Of a stretch of DNA of 64,000 nt, positions 47,290 through 58,139 are shown in pieces; the stretch's first letter is position 1, and each line of letters opens with the position of its first letter. Under the pieces are notes generated by a model. That model had not been told where the DNA came from and made no database searches. It saw only the letters and a list, made by a program, of their open reading frames with translations. Origin of the DNA: Bigelowiella natans CCMP2755. Taxonomy: Eukaryota > Cercozoa > Chlorarachniophyceae. The stretch is taken from positions 1-64,000 of the forward strand of contig ADNK01001814.1 in the NCBI GenBank assembly GCA_000320545.1, read 5' to 3'. A program made the position numbers and the translations under genes.

Positions 47290-49090
47290 TTAAGTCATGG
47301 TAAGTTTAGAACATTGTTAAATACAGTTTGGATGTTTTTGTATTGCTTCGACGCATCCATTCATGTGTTAATTTTGTTGCGAATTGTTCTAATGAATTGT
47401 AGGTCGTTTGAAAGATACACATAGGTGTACATGTGCATATGCATACATGTATGCATTGTGTTTGATTTGCACGGTTAAAGTCGTTGTGTGAATCACAACA
47501 AAAGATGACATCTGTTTCCTCTTGTTTTCATGCGAATTATTTTCTCATGATCATCTAGCCGTTGAACTCTGCAGCAGCACCATTTTGATTTGTGTGAATT
47601 TTTGCATTCAATTTTTCCTTTTTGTTTTGAAAGTGGAAATGCTGTGGATGCAAAAATTGTAATTCGACACATTGCAAAAAGTGAGGATGGGAGGTTCATT
47701 CGAAACTGTGCGAAAAAAGACATGGACAGTGATCATGATTATGAGGATGATCAAGATCATCAACGAGACTCTAGCACACTCAACCCGTTCAGAGCGATTT
47801 TGCTCCCAACAAAGCGCACGAGAGAAGGGAAGAGCTCTTGTTGAGCAAAGGTGCACGATCCGGGAGTTGGGCTGCTGAGCAGGGGACAACAATTGAAATT
47901 TTCCGCTCAGTGCCCTGCTGGTTCTAGCCAACTCACACAATTTCTAGTCGATGGTCGAAGTTCATGCAATGCAATATCGATTGCGTGGCACTAGAAAGAG
48001 GTGCAATGAAGATGGTAATCCGACAGAAGTTTCACTTCCGATTCGAAAGGTAGCAATTGTTTGAATTCAAATTTGCTGAATGAAAAGTCTTCGTGGTCAA
48101 CTGCTCTCTTTTTCGAGATGAAGCAACTTGTTTGCATTTGCGCAGCTGTGCACCAGTGCACGCGTTCTGCCAATGCACCCTTCGATCACGGCTCCATTTT
48201 TGCACCATCTGATTCGCACGTACATCATTGTAGTTGCATGTGTGTTCGCATTGCTCAGTTCATGCACAAAATGTTGCATTGCAATGACATGCTAGCACTA
48301 GATGGTTAGCTAGCTAGATAACACTCAAAGTACATGCTACACGCCGTGTAGCATGCTAGCTAGCATGTGGCAACACGTACAGTTGGCACCCTCTACACGT
48401 GCGTAGATCTAGAGATGTCATTTGAACACGCAATGACACGCGCTGTCTAGCTGTGTTGCACATCTATCCTGATGTTTACATCGCATGTGCGCAACTCTCT
48501 CTAGTCGTGATGGCATTTGTACTGACAAGTTCACGTGGGCATGCTAGCATGGGCGGATGATGCAGCAGTTTGTAGTAATATAGTGCACGCATGTTAGAAG
48601 CCCGCTAGCTAGCTTGCATGCATGTGTTGTGCAATGTCTGGATGTCTGGAATGTGCATTTTGCATTGCTAGAATGTGCATCAGCGCATGCTGCATGTGTG
48701 GCTATATGGCAAGCTAGCAAGCTATACCCTCTAGCCCTTGCATCCATTGCTTCAAACAATCATGCAATGCGCACGCTGGCAGCAGCAATGTGATTAAGAA
48801 CCATGCACAAAAATTGCACGCCCACGGATGACAAATGCATGGCGCAACCAGCTCATCTCACGTGACAAAATGTTCGTCGCTTTGGTCATTTCAATAATGA
48901 TGCAGACTCCATTTATATAGGATCTAACTATCGTGGGTGTGTGTGAGGGACGGCAATATCCCTTTCTATCGACAGGGAAGAGTCGCTGGAATTGACAACG
49001 ATTTTCGCACTGAAACTATTTTCAACTTGAAAACTAACGTTGGGCGCGTGATGAGCTGATTCTACCGTAAAAATACGCGCCATGGCTGCC
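47290..49090. other. Intergenic, word-biased, no gene seen
   Basis: AT-rich to about 48.0 kb, then TGCA/GCTAGC-rich (48.1-48.85 kb) with palindromes such as CACGCCGTGTAGCATGCTAGCTAGCATG at about 48339. Open frames at 47590-47880 lack splice context or recognised motifs. Confidence 0.5.
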
Positions 49091-49093
49091 GAC

Positions 49094-49714
49094 TCAAGCG
49101 TACCCCCCATCGCATAAAATGCCGTCCATTTTATCGCCGTTCTGGAGGGGAGGAAACACACCCGCTCCGCACCATATAAGTCCAGGCTGATTATCGGCGT
49201 TCCTTAACTTGATCTTCGAGATGCATTTGGCACTCACCAGGACCTACATAATCCCACCATCATTCGTAAGTATGATGACATTAAACAAAAGCGAAGGGAA
49301 ATGGAGGAGGAGAGCGGTAAAATAGGTATTGGCATTGAGCTGTGGACGGAATCCCGAAAACAACGAATATCCCCGCTTGTATTTTTTTTTTAAATGTGTC
49401 TCGTCCAGGCGTTCACCGCCCAGAAATATAGAGAGAGGAGGGGTGAGACGAACCGAGTACAAGAGATATAGAAAGAGAAAAGAGGAAGAGTTAAACAGTT
49501 TATGATGGCGTGGAAATTACGTTGATTATGTCGTATAAACGTCGTTTGGTTGATCTCATCAGCTGCTCATCTTCGATTCTGCCGCGGCATAGGTAACTTG
49601 CGGCGTCATCGAAGCTCACAACCCGGCGAGGAGTTCTGCAAGCATTCCAAATTATGAGAACGTGAGTTCAAGCTTTCAATATTGGATATACGCTCTTGAT
49701 ATGGATTCTCTCTA

Positions 49715-49767
<53 letters not shown>

Positions 49768-50818
49768 TATATATGAGTGTTTGTAGAAAGCAGTATGAAA
49801 AGTTTCCTTGGTCACATAGGATTGAATTCGAAGAATCGATCACCTGAAGAACATCTGGACGAACTGCTTGGTTAGTTGCCCAAGCCCAGAGCGTTTCTTC
49901 ATGGACAGTGCCGCCGACGAGTCCTTCTTTCCCGCGCCAACCCCCTTCCTCCTCCGTTGGGATGACGCTGATCTCTCCATCGACGACGTTGAATCTGTAT
50001 CATCCCCGCACCCGCCGAATACTCCGTAAGTGTGTGAAAGATACGCGCCGATGTTCTTCGCGCCGTGCCAGACGCATTTGTCCCGTCCCAGCGCCGTAAC
50101 GACCCCGACGCTCTCGAGGATGTTTACAATATCATACCTGATGGAGATCAAAGGAGGGGGGGGTGGGAGAGCGAGCAGCGTAAGAGAGGGCGGCGTTGGA
50201 GACGCGTATCGGTTTACCAGCAACTATCGACCAGCTAGTTAAAATTCAAAGAAACCCAACAAAAAAGTGGGCAAACCCCCCCCCCCCCCCCCCCCTCCTT
50301 CTGCGGGTTATCGGTGTCGTCACTCACATGCGACGGCGTCTGGCTCCTAGCATAGCAGCCGATTCATTGAGCTCGAAATGGCCTGCAGAGCCCGTCGCAC
50401 AGGCTTCTCTCTGCTGCATAAACCGTGCACAGAGGGTACCCAGGGAGTTCTCCTTGCGGCTGTATTTGGGTTCTTTAGACGGCTGCTGCTTGGCCAACGA
50501 CGTCGCCATGGGCCGAGGCCCCCTCCCCCTCCCCCCCGAGGCTGATGATGAGCGGTTTGATATGAGAGGCGTTCCTTCTCTCTTCACGTGACCACTTGTC
50601 CCTGCTATCCGCTTTGTTCCAATGGCTACTGCCCCTGATGCTGCTGCTGCTGATGCTATTGCTGGCGAGGAGTTCCCCCGTGGTACCGCCATCGCATTTG
50701 TGAGCACCATTACCTCAGATGCGGGGGGGGGCTGGAAGAAAGCAAACGGGGGTGTGTTTAGTGTTGGAAAGAGGTTCAATGCGGCGTTTGTGGAATCAAA
50801 AGGCCGATGTGTGAGCAT
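49094..50818 (-). CDS. Atypical E2F transcription factor with two DNA-binding domains (E2F7/8/DEL type)
   Basis: Four exons (50818-50328, 50137-49844, 49635-49521, 49243-49094) total exactly 1050 nt, 349 residues and a TGA. A Ser/Ala/Gly-rich N-terminus precedes winged-helix domain 1: KENSLGTLCARFM, then LNESAAMLGARRRRMYDIVN, ILESVGVVTALG and KCVWHGAKN. Domain 2 follows a basic linker: RSGLGQLTKQFVQMFF, VVSFDDAASYLCRG, STKRRLYDIINVL, ISKIKLRNADNQP and IWCG. Both have the RRxYDI recognition-helix core of E2F/DP proteins. Two tandem domains without a DP-dimerisation coiled coil or Rb-binding tail define the atypical, DP-independent repressor class that curbs S-phase genes. The protein is short, ending soon after domain 2. 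A C tract and microsatellites sit in its introns. The start is the first ATG; an internal acceptor near 50725 would allow an alternative 5' exon. Confidence 0.9.
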
Positions 50819-50920
50819 TTGCGCGCGTGTGTGGGTGGCGAGGAGTCGGAGGGAAGATGTGGGGAGGGGAGGTCACCTTTGATAAATGCGGTTTCTGCGC
50901 TGGGTGCATCCTTCTATAGA

Positions 50921-51290
50921 TCACGATTCCCTGAGGAGATAATGACGACGATCACGATGATGAGAATGGGAAGGATTTTCCACGTGCCAAACATGCACTC
51001 CTATGCTGCTCGCCTCTTCCTCAAAATGAGCGAAAAGAAACTGAAAGAATAAAGCCCAACACAGAGAGCGATTACGTTGTGCAGGCCGCATATATCGATG
51101 AGATCTTGCCGCGACAACGCCCACAAATCCTCTGCCTCGAAGGCACCAAGTTTGGATATAATCTACGGGGAAAGAGGGCCAGGATGAGGAAATTATAATA
51201 GGCTTTTATATATAATAGGCTTGTTGAAGAAGAAGGGAACTGACGATAATGCGCCAAAAGCCACTTACTTGCCATGTATGTACATGCATG

Positions 51291-51365
<75 letters not shown>

Positions 51366-51862
51366 ACACTATTCATCATCATGAATGGGTTGTTGTTATG
51401 CTGTCAGCGACCTCATCAGGCATTCCTCGAAGCAACGTCTGCGATTTCCTCTCTCCTTCCCGCATCCCTCCCCTTCTGGCTGCATCTTCCTCTGCCAGAT
51501 GTTGCTTTTGGAGAGAGGGGGACGAATCTCTTAGAAACGGCATCTTGAGTCGTTTCGTGAAGCCTTTGGGGAAAATAGGGGAGAATGGTGCATAATAATG
51601 AGAATCTCTCAGCAGCTACCAACAGCGGCATGCTCGTACACAACTCATAGCAATATAGCACTTATTGCATATCAGGGGCCAATAAACCGCACATTCTAAT
51701 CAATCAGTGCCCCCACATCAGCAAAGCCAAACACATCCTCCAAAACATACACGGGGGTGTGGGGGGGAGCTGTTTCAACGAGAACAAAAAGGAAAGAAAA
51801 TGCTCTTCTCACTTTTTGACGTTCGGTACGACTAACCATCGTTCTTCTCCCTCTTTCTTCAT

Positions 51863-51894
<32 letters not shown>

Positions 51895-52390
51895 TCATCA
51901 CCATCATGATTACTGCAACGATCATATTCCTCTCTATCTATCCCGTACGTTCATCGCGCTCTCCTGCAGGCGTAGACGCTTCTCGTTCCTCCGCGCCAGA
52001 TGCCTGGAATGGCCGTTTGCGCCTGAGCTGCTGCTGCTGCTGCTGCTGCTGCAGGTTCGTCCTCTCCTCCCCCTCGTGAGCCTGATATCCCTGAAGGCCA
52101 AACGCTCGCTGCTGCTGCAGGCCTATTACTGGCTTGAACATGCGCAAGGGGGTGATACGGTTAATGTCGTACTTCTTGCAGGAAACCACTTTGCGGTTGA
52201 CTGGGGGTTTCTCTGCTGTGCCTGAAGCGGTGCTGGTGGACGCGAGGGAGGGCGAGGGGGATGGGGAGGAGAATGCCAGCTGCCGCCGCCGCTGCTGCTG
52301 CTGCTGTTGTTGTTGTTGTTGTTGCGGCGTTTGCTGTCCGAGTCCACTAAGAATAGGAGTTGAGTATTAGTTGCGTGTGTTCAGAACAGC

Positions 52391-52438
<48 letters not shown>

Positions 52439-53330
52439 TTTTACATATTTATATCTGTACCGGAAAGAGTAAGGGAGGGGAAGAGATAGAAGCGACAACA
52501 ACTTTAGAAAGAATGCAACCTTAAGGCAGGAACTTTTTCCACCCCTGTGATTCTCTTCGATTTCCAGTTTGGCGTGTCTGACGGTCTGAGCTGCAGCTGT
52601 TGCTTTTCCTCCTCCGTTGGCAGTGCCCGGAGGGCGGAGGACGATGTCTGTGTCTGCAATCTGATAGTGCTATACCCATCACGGACGTTCTCATTGCCTC
52701 CTAGTTCTGACAATGCTATAGATGGTCTCGTAGTAAGCTGCCCAAGCTTCATCAACTTGTCGTCCCGAGCACTGTTAATTTGGGTTCGTATTAATATGAA
52801 TTCTATCGTCTTGTTATCATAATTATCATCATCAATCGTTATCATCGATCTCCTCTGCTGCTTTCTAAGCTCTTAGTTCCCATATACACAGAGTTGTGGT
52901 AGCAAGTTTCAGACATGCACATCATCCTTAGACGTAGTTATGAATGTTCAGGAGTATTCTAAATTAAATGAAGTATCAATGCCGAATATGCGACTACCTG
53001 AGAGCTGCTTCGAGTGTGGGGAAAGATCCCAAGAACCCTCCATTCTTACGGCTGAGGCGGACTCGGTACACGCCGAATTGAAACGATATGTACTTATGGC
53101 CAGTAGAGCGATATCCGGTTTTGCTCCCCGGCTGTACCTCTCCAGTTTGTGTTGTTGTTGTCGTCGCTTTCATCGCTGCCACAGCGCCTGTGGACGCCAT
53201 TGCTGTCTTCGTTTCTGCGACGACGAAGGGCAGCGTTGAAGCAGCACTGGGCTGTACCTCCCGCTTTATCCGTCCTACAGGCTGAATGGGGAGCTCAACG
53301 TCTGAAGATCCCGACGACAATGTGCCCGAG
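50921..53330 (-). CDS. Probable transcription factor with AP2-like and SAM-like segments
   Basis: Minus-strand exons upstream of E2F, about 100 bases from its start. An exon at about 53279-52998 ends FQFGVYRVRLSRKNGGFLG and SFPTLEAAL, and across an intron continues ARDDKLMKLG (from about 52769). Together these resemble the sheet and amphipathic helix of an AP2/ERF-type DNA-binding domain. Next come a Gln/Leu/Arg-rich region (about 52769-52500) and a segment with KYDINRITPLRMFKPVIGL beside two poly-Gln runs (about 52330-51950). The exon at 51162-51076 encodes LGAFEAEDLWALSRQDLIDI followed by CGLHN, close to the C-terminal half of the SAM domain of CP2/grainyhead factors; a last exon (about 51030-50921) ends RES-stop. 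The first exon is not placed, and the model overlaps the start of the plus-strand gene at 53286, so one boundary is wrong or the genes overlap. Both domain names are tentative. Confidence 0.5.
51295..51361. repeat. CA-GA compound microsatellite
   Basis: A CA run passes directly into a GA run, the same order as at 9829-9896 and 38693-38760. It lies in an intron of the AP2/SAM gene on the opposite strand. A TA run with poly-T (52393-52442) and ATC runs (about 51870-51905) lie in other introns of the same gene. Confidence 0.95.
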
Positions 53331-55320
53331 AAGCTGGATTTTCTATTGAAGGAAATGATATGTGTAAGTAGTGGAGGAGATGGAGGGAGGGATGGCGTTG
53401 AAACATGTTTCCATCCGCAAAGGGTTAACTATGCCTCCCCATGCAAACAAACACCCGATGACTGCCGTGCACCTTTGCTCAGTCCGAGGCATAATCTTTC
53501 ACAACTGGGACGTCTGATGGGTTTTGGGGGGGCAAGGAGGGGGGCAAGATCATTCCTCATTTTTGATACAACAAAGAAACTAGCAGCATGTGTTTACTTC
53601 GGGGTTGCCTGACCAAGCATGATCAAACCTCCCCACAAACCACCGAACTGTCAACGACCGCCAAACCATGGGCGGTGTAGAGCCTCAGAGCAAGAGCGGA
53701 GTAAGCTCCGACAAGTACTCCGCCCTCCACCAGCACCCCGGATTGCGTTCGACAGAAACCGGGGCTCAGGGGCCCATTAGCATGCAATTCAGTGTCATCT
53801 CATGGAGGCAGGTGCCTGAAGCCACCCTGTAGCCTCTAGGATAGCATAATTATTGCCTATCTAGCCTATTTTCTGACCACGGGGTGGGGGGGGAGATACC
53901 TTGGAACTACAGGGCTATGTCCACTGGTAGCTTATGAGATTCAGAGGTGAGGTACAATGTATTCGCGGGAATTCATACTTCCTACGACTTCCAAAGATTC
54001 ATGTCGCAACTGGAAAATCAACATCATTTAGCGACAAAAAGCCATTTCGCGGGAAAAAAAACACAAACCGAAACGCTTTTGGCGGGGGTCAGGCCTGCAC
54101 CCAGCTTTCCCGGAAAAACTTCCGAAATCCGATATCCTTTCATTTTCCCGCTGCGACAGGGTATGCGCGCGTCCGAATTGGGACATGCCGCCGAAAACTG
54201 ATCCAAAACCCTTTCGCGCGTCATCGGGACCGGGAAAGAGCGGGAGCTTTAATCTCCTAGAAATTCTGTTTGATCCTCGGAATCCAAGCGGAGCCCAAGC
54301 GGAGCCCAAAAACATCGTATTCTCACCTACGGAGCCCATCGGAATCCATAAAAGTCGAAGGACGAGATTTGAGCCAGCCCGCGCCAGCTTCCCGCAGCCC
54401 GCCCGAACACTCAGCGGATGGAGGGGGGGAGGAGATGAACAGAGCATTTGCATTCCTCTTTACGGCAGCACTGGTGTCTTTAGATGTGTCGAGGGAAAGG
54501 GCGGGATCTGCAACCAGAGGAAGAGGAAGGAGGTGAGGATGTCGCCGGGGTTGATTCGAATTGCAATTGCATTTCTAATTTCATTATTCGTCTGTTTTTT
54601 GTTACGAGCAGCATGATCTATCGCTTGTTTCGAATCAAGGGAGGAAATAAGGCTGATATTCCACCACTGGTCCCTGAGATGACTATGTACTCGAAATGGG
54701 ACGGTTTGGAGGTACGATCATTGCATATGATTCATAGATCGCCGGTCTTCACTTGGCCACGTCTGTGCAGACGACCTCGGACGATAAGGAAGAAACGCAG
54801 AAAGCTTCAGCTAAATCAGAGAAGGAGATGCGCATCCCCGACGGCATGCGGATAAAAAAAGGCGACGGAGAGGTCGCGCCGAGCAACTTCGTTTTGATAA
54901 AAACTTATGCCGATATTGCTAATCCACGCACTCGCCGACAGGATGCAAGAGTGAACATATATATATTCGTGCTCATGTGTATCAGGAGTTGATACAAGCA
55001 GTACAAGCTCGGGATCTGCGTCGTTCAATCAGGCTGCTGGAAGAAAGACCCTCGATTGTAGCTGAGGTTGCAGCTGGAAACACCGACCTCATAGATGCAA
55101 TACGAAGCCATCCAGACATAGAAAAGGCCTTTAGGAAAGTTTCGAAGAATCTCGGGTAAGAACCATCGAAAAGACCACAACTGGGAACCGGGGGGCGTGT
55201 GTAACTTGGGATGTCGTCGTAATTCGTTTATTTACGCTCAGGAATGGGACGTTCGGAGAAACATTTCTACGAGCCCACCAAATACTTCAACGTAAAAAAG
55301 GCGACGAAGATGCTTTATAG
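53286..55320 (+). CDS. Unidentified protein, acidic N-terminus and helical C-terminus
   Basis: I do not recognise it. The ATG at 53286 begins MGSSTSEDPDDNVPEKLDF and runs to a GTAAGT donor near 53362. Downstream exons 54612-54711 (MIYRLFRIKGGNKAD), 54771-54872, 54950-55155 and 55242-55320 join in phase. They encode a charged linker, then a helical part (ELIQAVQARDLRRSIRLLEE, DLIDAIRSHPDIEKAF) and the end KKGDEDAL-TAG. The helical part has the look of an ankyrin/TPR-like helix pair but lacks signature residues. The junction between the first exon and 54612 is uncertain; a short exon near 54484-54535 fits only with a less usual donor. The intervening 1.2-kb stretch is unusually GC-rich. The gene starts divergently against the AP2/SAM gene. 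Confidence 0.5.
53620..54480. other. GC-rich insert in the first intron region
   Basis: A compact block of GC-rich, CpG-containing DNA (CGCGGG, CCCGCTGCG, CGGAGCCC words; the unit CGGAGCCCAAG repeated at about 54288-54308) lies inside a gene whose other introns are AT-rich and repeat-laden. Open frames exist on both strands, but none has splice support. It could be a mobile-element fragment, but no terminal repeats were recognised. Confidence 0.4.
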
Positions 55321-55437
55321 CAGCAGCCGCGAATGAAACATGTGCATCGTTATTTCTCTCTTACTTGCGGATGAGTGATGCACGAGAAAAGCAGACGTTT
55401 TAAAAAAATAAACTTTTGACTTTGTTTTTCCCGGTAG

Positions 55438-56186
55438 ATGTGAATATCGAAGAGGATGCGAGGCGAAGCAACTTCAGCGGTAGGAGTAGTCGATGGAAAT
55501 AATGCTCAATATAGAGATTGTCCCTCCCCTTCTTCACATCTCTTGGTCTCCAAATGTAGCGTCTTGATATTATCTCCCCTGCGACCCCCTCAGGCGTCTG
55601 GGTGCTCAATTTATATCGAGAAGACAGTACATTGGTAGGCAGTAGCAATATCAAATGGGCGCGGAGCTCGCAATTTATGTTATTTTTCATTTGCGAAGAG
55701 AGTAGGAGGGGGGAAGGGGGTGCGGAGATCCCACACATGTCATTCACGGCTTGCGCGGCTGCTATCATTCAAGCGTCAGATTCTAGTTACCGACATTTCT
55801 AGATCATTCACAAGGAAATTACGAGGCAATCACCGTCAATCTTAGGTGGGAACGTATATCATGGACCTCTCCTGTGAGAGGGAGTCAGGCCGCGTCGCTG
55901 GCGTGGGGGTGATGGAGGGGTTCGAAGTTGATTGGAGGTAGTAGTGTGCCGACAGCAAGCGATGATGACGACGAAGATGATAATGATGGTTTATGACTCT
56001 ATCAAACCTGATGTATCACGTTGTTCGCCAGGGGCATATTCGATGGCCGCACCCTCGACTGTAAGCTGCGGCGGAAGAACCAACGGTCTCTCCCCACTGC
56101 TTTAAGAGCTAAGGTATTATGAATAGATACACACAAATAATGTTATTCGTTGGTGTAACGAATGAGAAAGAGACAGAGAAAGAGAG

Positions 56187-56230
<44 letters not shown>

Positions 56231-58130
56231 ATAAGATGACAAAGATAACAGTCTGATCCCTGCCTTTTCGCCTCCCACCCCCCGCCCCCCTCCCTACGTC
56301 AGTGGAAGGCAGAGAACGCCACGTTCGAGGGACGGTGGAGAGAGCCCGTCGAGATATTGAGCGGCGATGAAGCTACACGGAAAGAAGGGCAAGGGCGAGC
56401 TGGTCGCATCGTAATGTTTAAGGGCCACACAGGGCTCGTCGCGCAAGCGCACATCATGCTTCAACGAGCCAACGACATCGGTGATAATGACTCTCGAATG
56501 TATCATGCATATCCTTCCCCGGTTGCATTCACGCCTCGGATCCTGGCGTGGGCCTCTACTGAGCATCGTTGGTTCTTAATTTGCGGTCAATAATCGCAGA
56601 AAAACGCGCAGCCGAAATCTCTCGCAGGGAGGCGGCACTCCTCTTTATAACTCGTAGACTCAATCTCACGGCCAGGTAAGGGCCGAGAACACCCTAGCAG
56701 CACTATATTTCAAAAAATGAGGGGGAAAGGGGGAAAGGGGGAAAGGGGGGAGGGGGGGGGAGGGGGACAAAGAGAAATCCTGCAATGATTAAAATCCGAC
56801 TGTAAAGATAGAATGACATTTATTTTCTTGCGAAACAAATAATTAATAGTGCATGGGAACGGCTTTGGGAGGATGCACTTGACTGTGTTGGTGTCGAGGG
56901 GGGGGGGGAGGACAGTATAGCTGCAGTTGCGGCTAAGAACCGCCTTCCGTTTTGGACCGATGTTGATGAGCAATCTGCCAAATCATCAAAGCTAGTCGAG
57001 GTGTCAAGGAATAATATATGATGTATCAAAAAACATATTTCAATATATATATTATATTGTGCGTATTGAATCTTGTTGCGCATGCGAGTTGGGGGGGGAG
57101 GGGATGAGCAGTGTGTGATATATATTTTATTGCCTTCTCCATATCGCAGATTTTCCTTCCCCGCCCCCTCCCAATCCACACAGAGGTTGCGTTTCGAATA
57201 TCTTGTTGCCAGGCGCAGGGCTATCGTGAGGCGGCCGAAAAGCGACTAAGGGAATTGACTCATATGAAGAAACGCCTTATCGAAAGAGAGCAGGTGTTGT
57301 GAAACCTACCATGCTGTTTCTTCAGGCTCTATCCTCCGAAGCTTTCTCTCGTTCTTAGACTTTCAAAAGCCCCGCAGAAAATACTAATACATGGCGTGGT
57401 GAACCAGTCGTTACAGACGCAAATCGGCAACGTGCAAAAGGACAAGGATCGTATCGAGGAATATCGTAGAATTCTGAACAAGCGCGAGAAGAACCTCAGG
57501 GCGGCGGAGGAGGAGCTGGAAGAAGGGAGGCGGCGAATGGAAGCAGAAAAGGCTCAGCTTCGGCACTATGCTGATTCACAGCTTCCATTGAACGAGACAG
57601 CTGACCAAATAAGTAATCTGCAGCTCCTTCACGACGGCACCAATGGAAGAAGATGCGCTCAAAAGGTAGGCTATTCTAGACATCAGAGCTTCAATTTCAT
57701 TCCAAAACTTAAAAACCCTCGTCTTTCAAACTTTCAGCCGACGCCATCGACGTGGTGCTGGGAGGACTGGCTTGCCAGTTTGCCGGGGGATCAAAGAGAT
57801 GCGATGCTGTGCTTTGTGGATGGAGAAATTCCGACGCTTCAAGATTTAGTGCTAATAGGCTACGAGGTATTGCTCATTCGTCTATACTATCGGTTTAAAT
57901 CGCAATGTGATTTCCCCAAAAAACTGAGCTCATCGCCCTTTTTAAACTGATATGAAAACATAGCTAATGATAGTGATACGTCGTTGACTTTTCTATTACC
58001 CGTCATTTCTGCCTTCCCTCCTTCGTTGCATAACATCTTCTCTCCTGAATAATATCACTAAACAACAAAAACGCAGCTTAGGAGACCGCTCTGTATCGTA
58101 ATTCGTTACTACTTTTGCTTTCCACGATGA
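55438..58130 (+). CDS. Unidentified coiled-coil protein
   Basis: I do not recognise the family. Exons 55438-55481, 55803-55845, 56032-56113, 56303-56480, 56600-56675, 56850-57000, 57213-57293, 57378-57665, 57738-57866 and 58077-58130 are GT-AG bounded and phase-compatible from the first to TGA at 58130. Readable parts are GIFDGRTLDCKLRRKNQRS, then GRIVMFKGHTGLVAQAHIML, then EISRREAALLFITRRLNL, WERLWEDALDCVG, and a long charged coiled coil in exon 57378-57665 (DKDRIEEYRRILNKREKNL, AAEEELEEGRRRMEAEKAQL). After it comes a Trp-rich compact segment (TWCWEDWLASLPGDQRDAML). No start codon was placed. The preceding gene's stop at 55320 is only 118 bases upstream, so the two could be one transcript if an exon junction was missed. 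A structural or scaffold role is likely, but that is inference. Confidence 0.6.
56172..56226. repeat. GA-rich microsatellite
   Basis: An imperfect AGA/AAGA stretch becoming a pure AG run, in the intron between exons ending at 56113 and starting at 56303. Confidence 0.93.
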
Positions 58131-58139
58131 CAGAGGATT

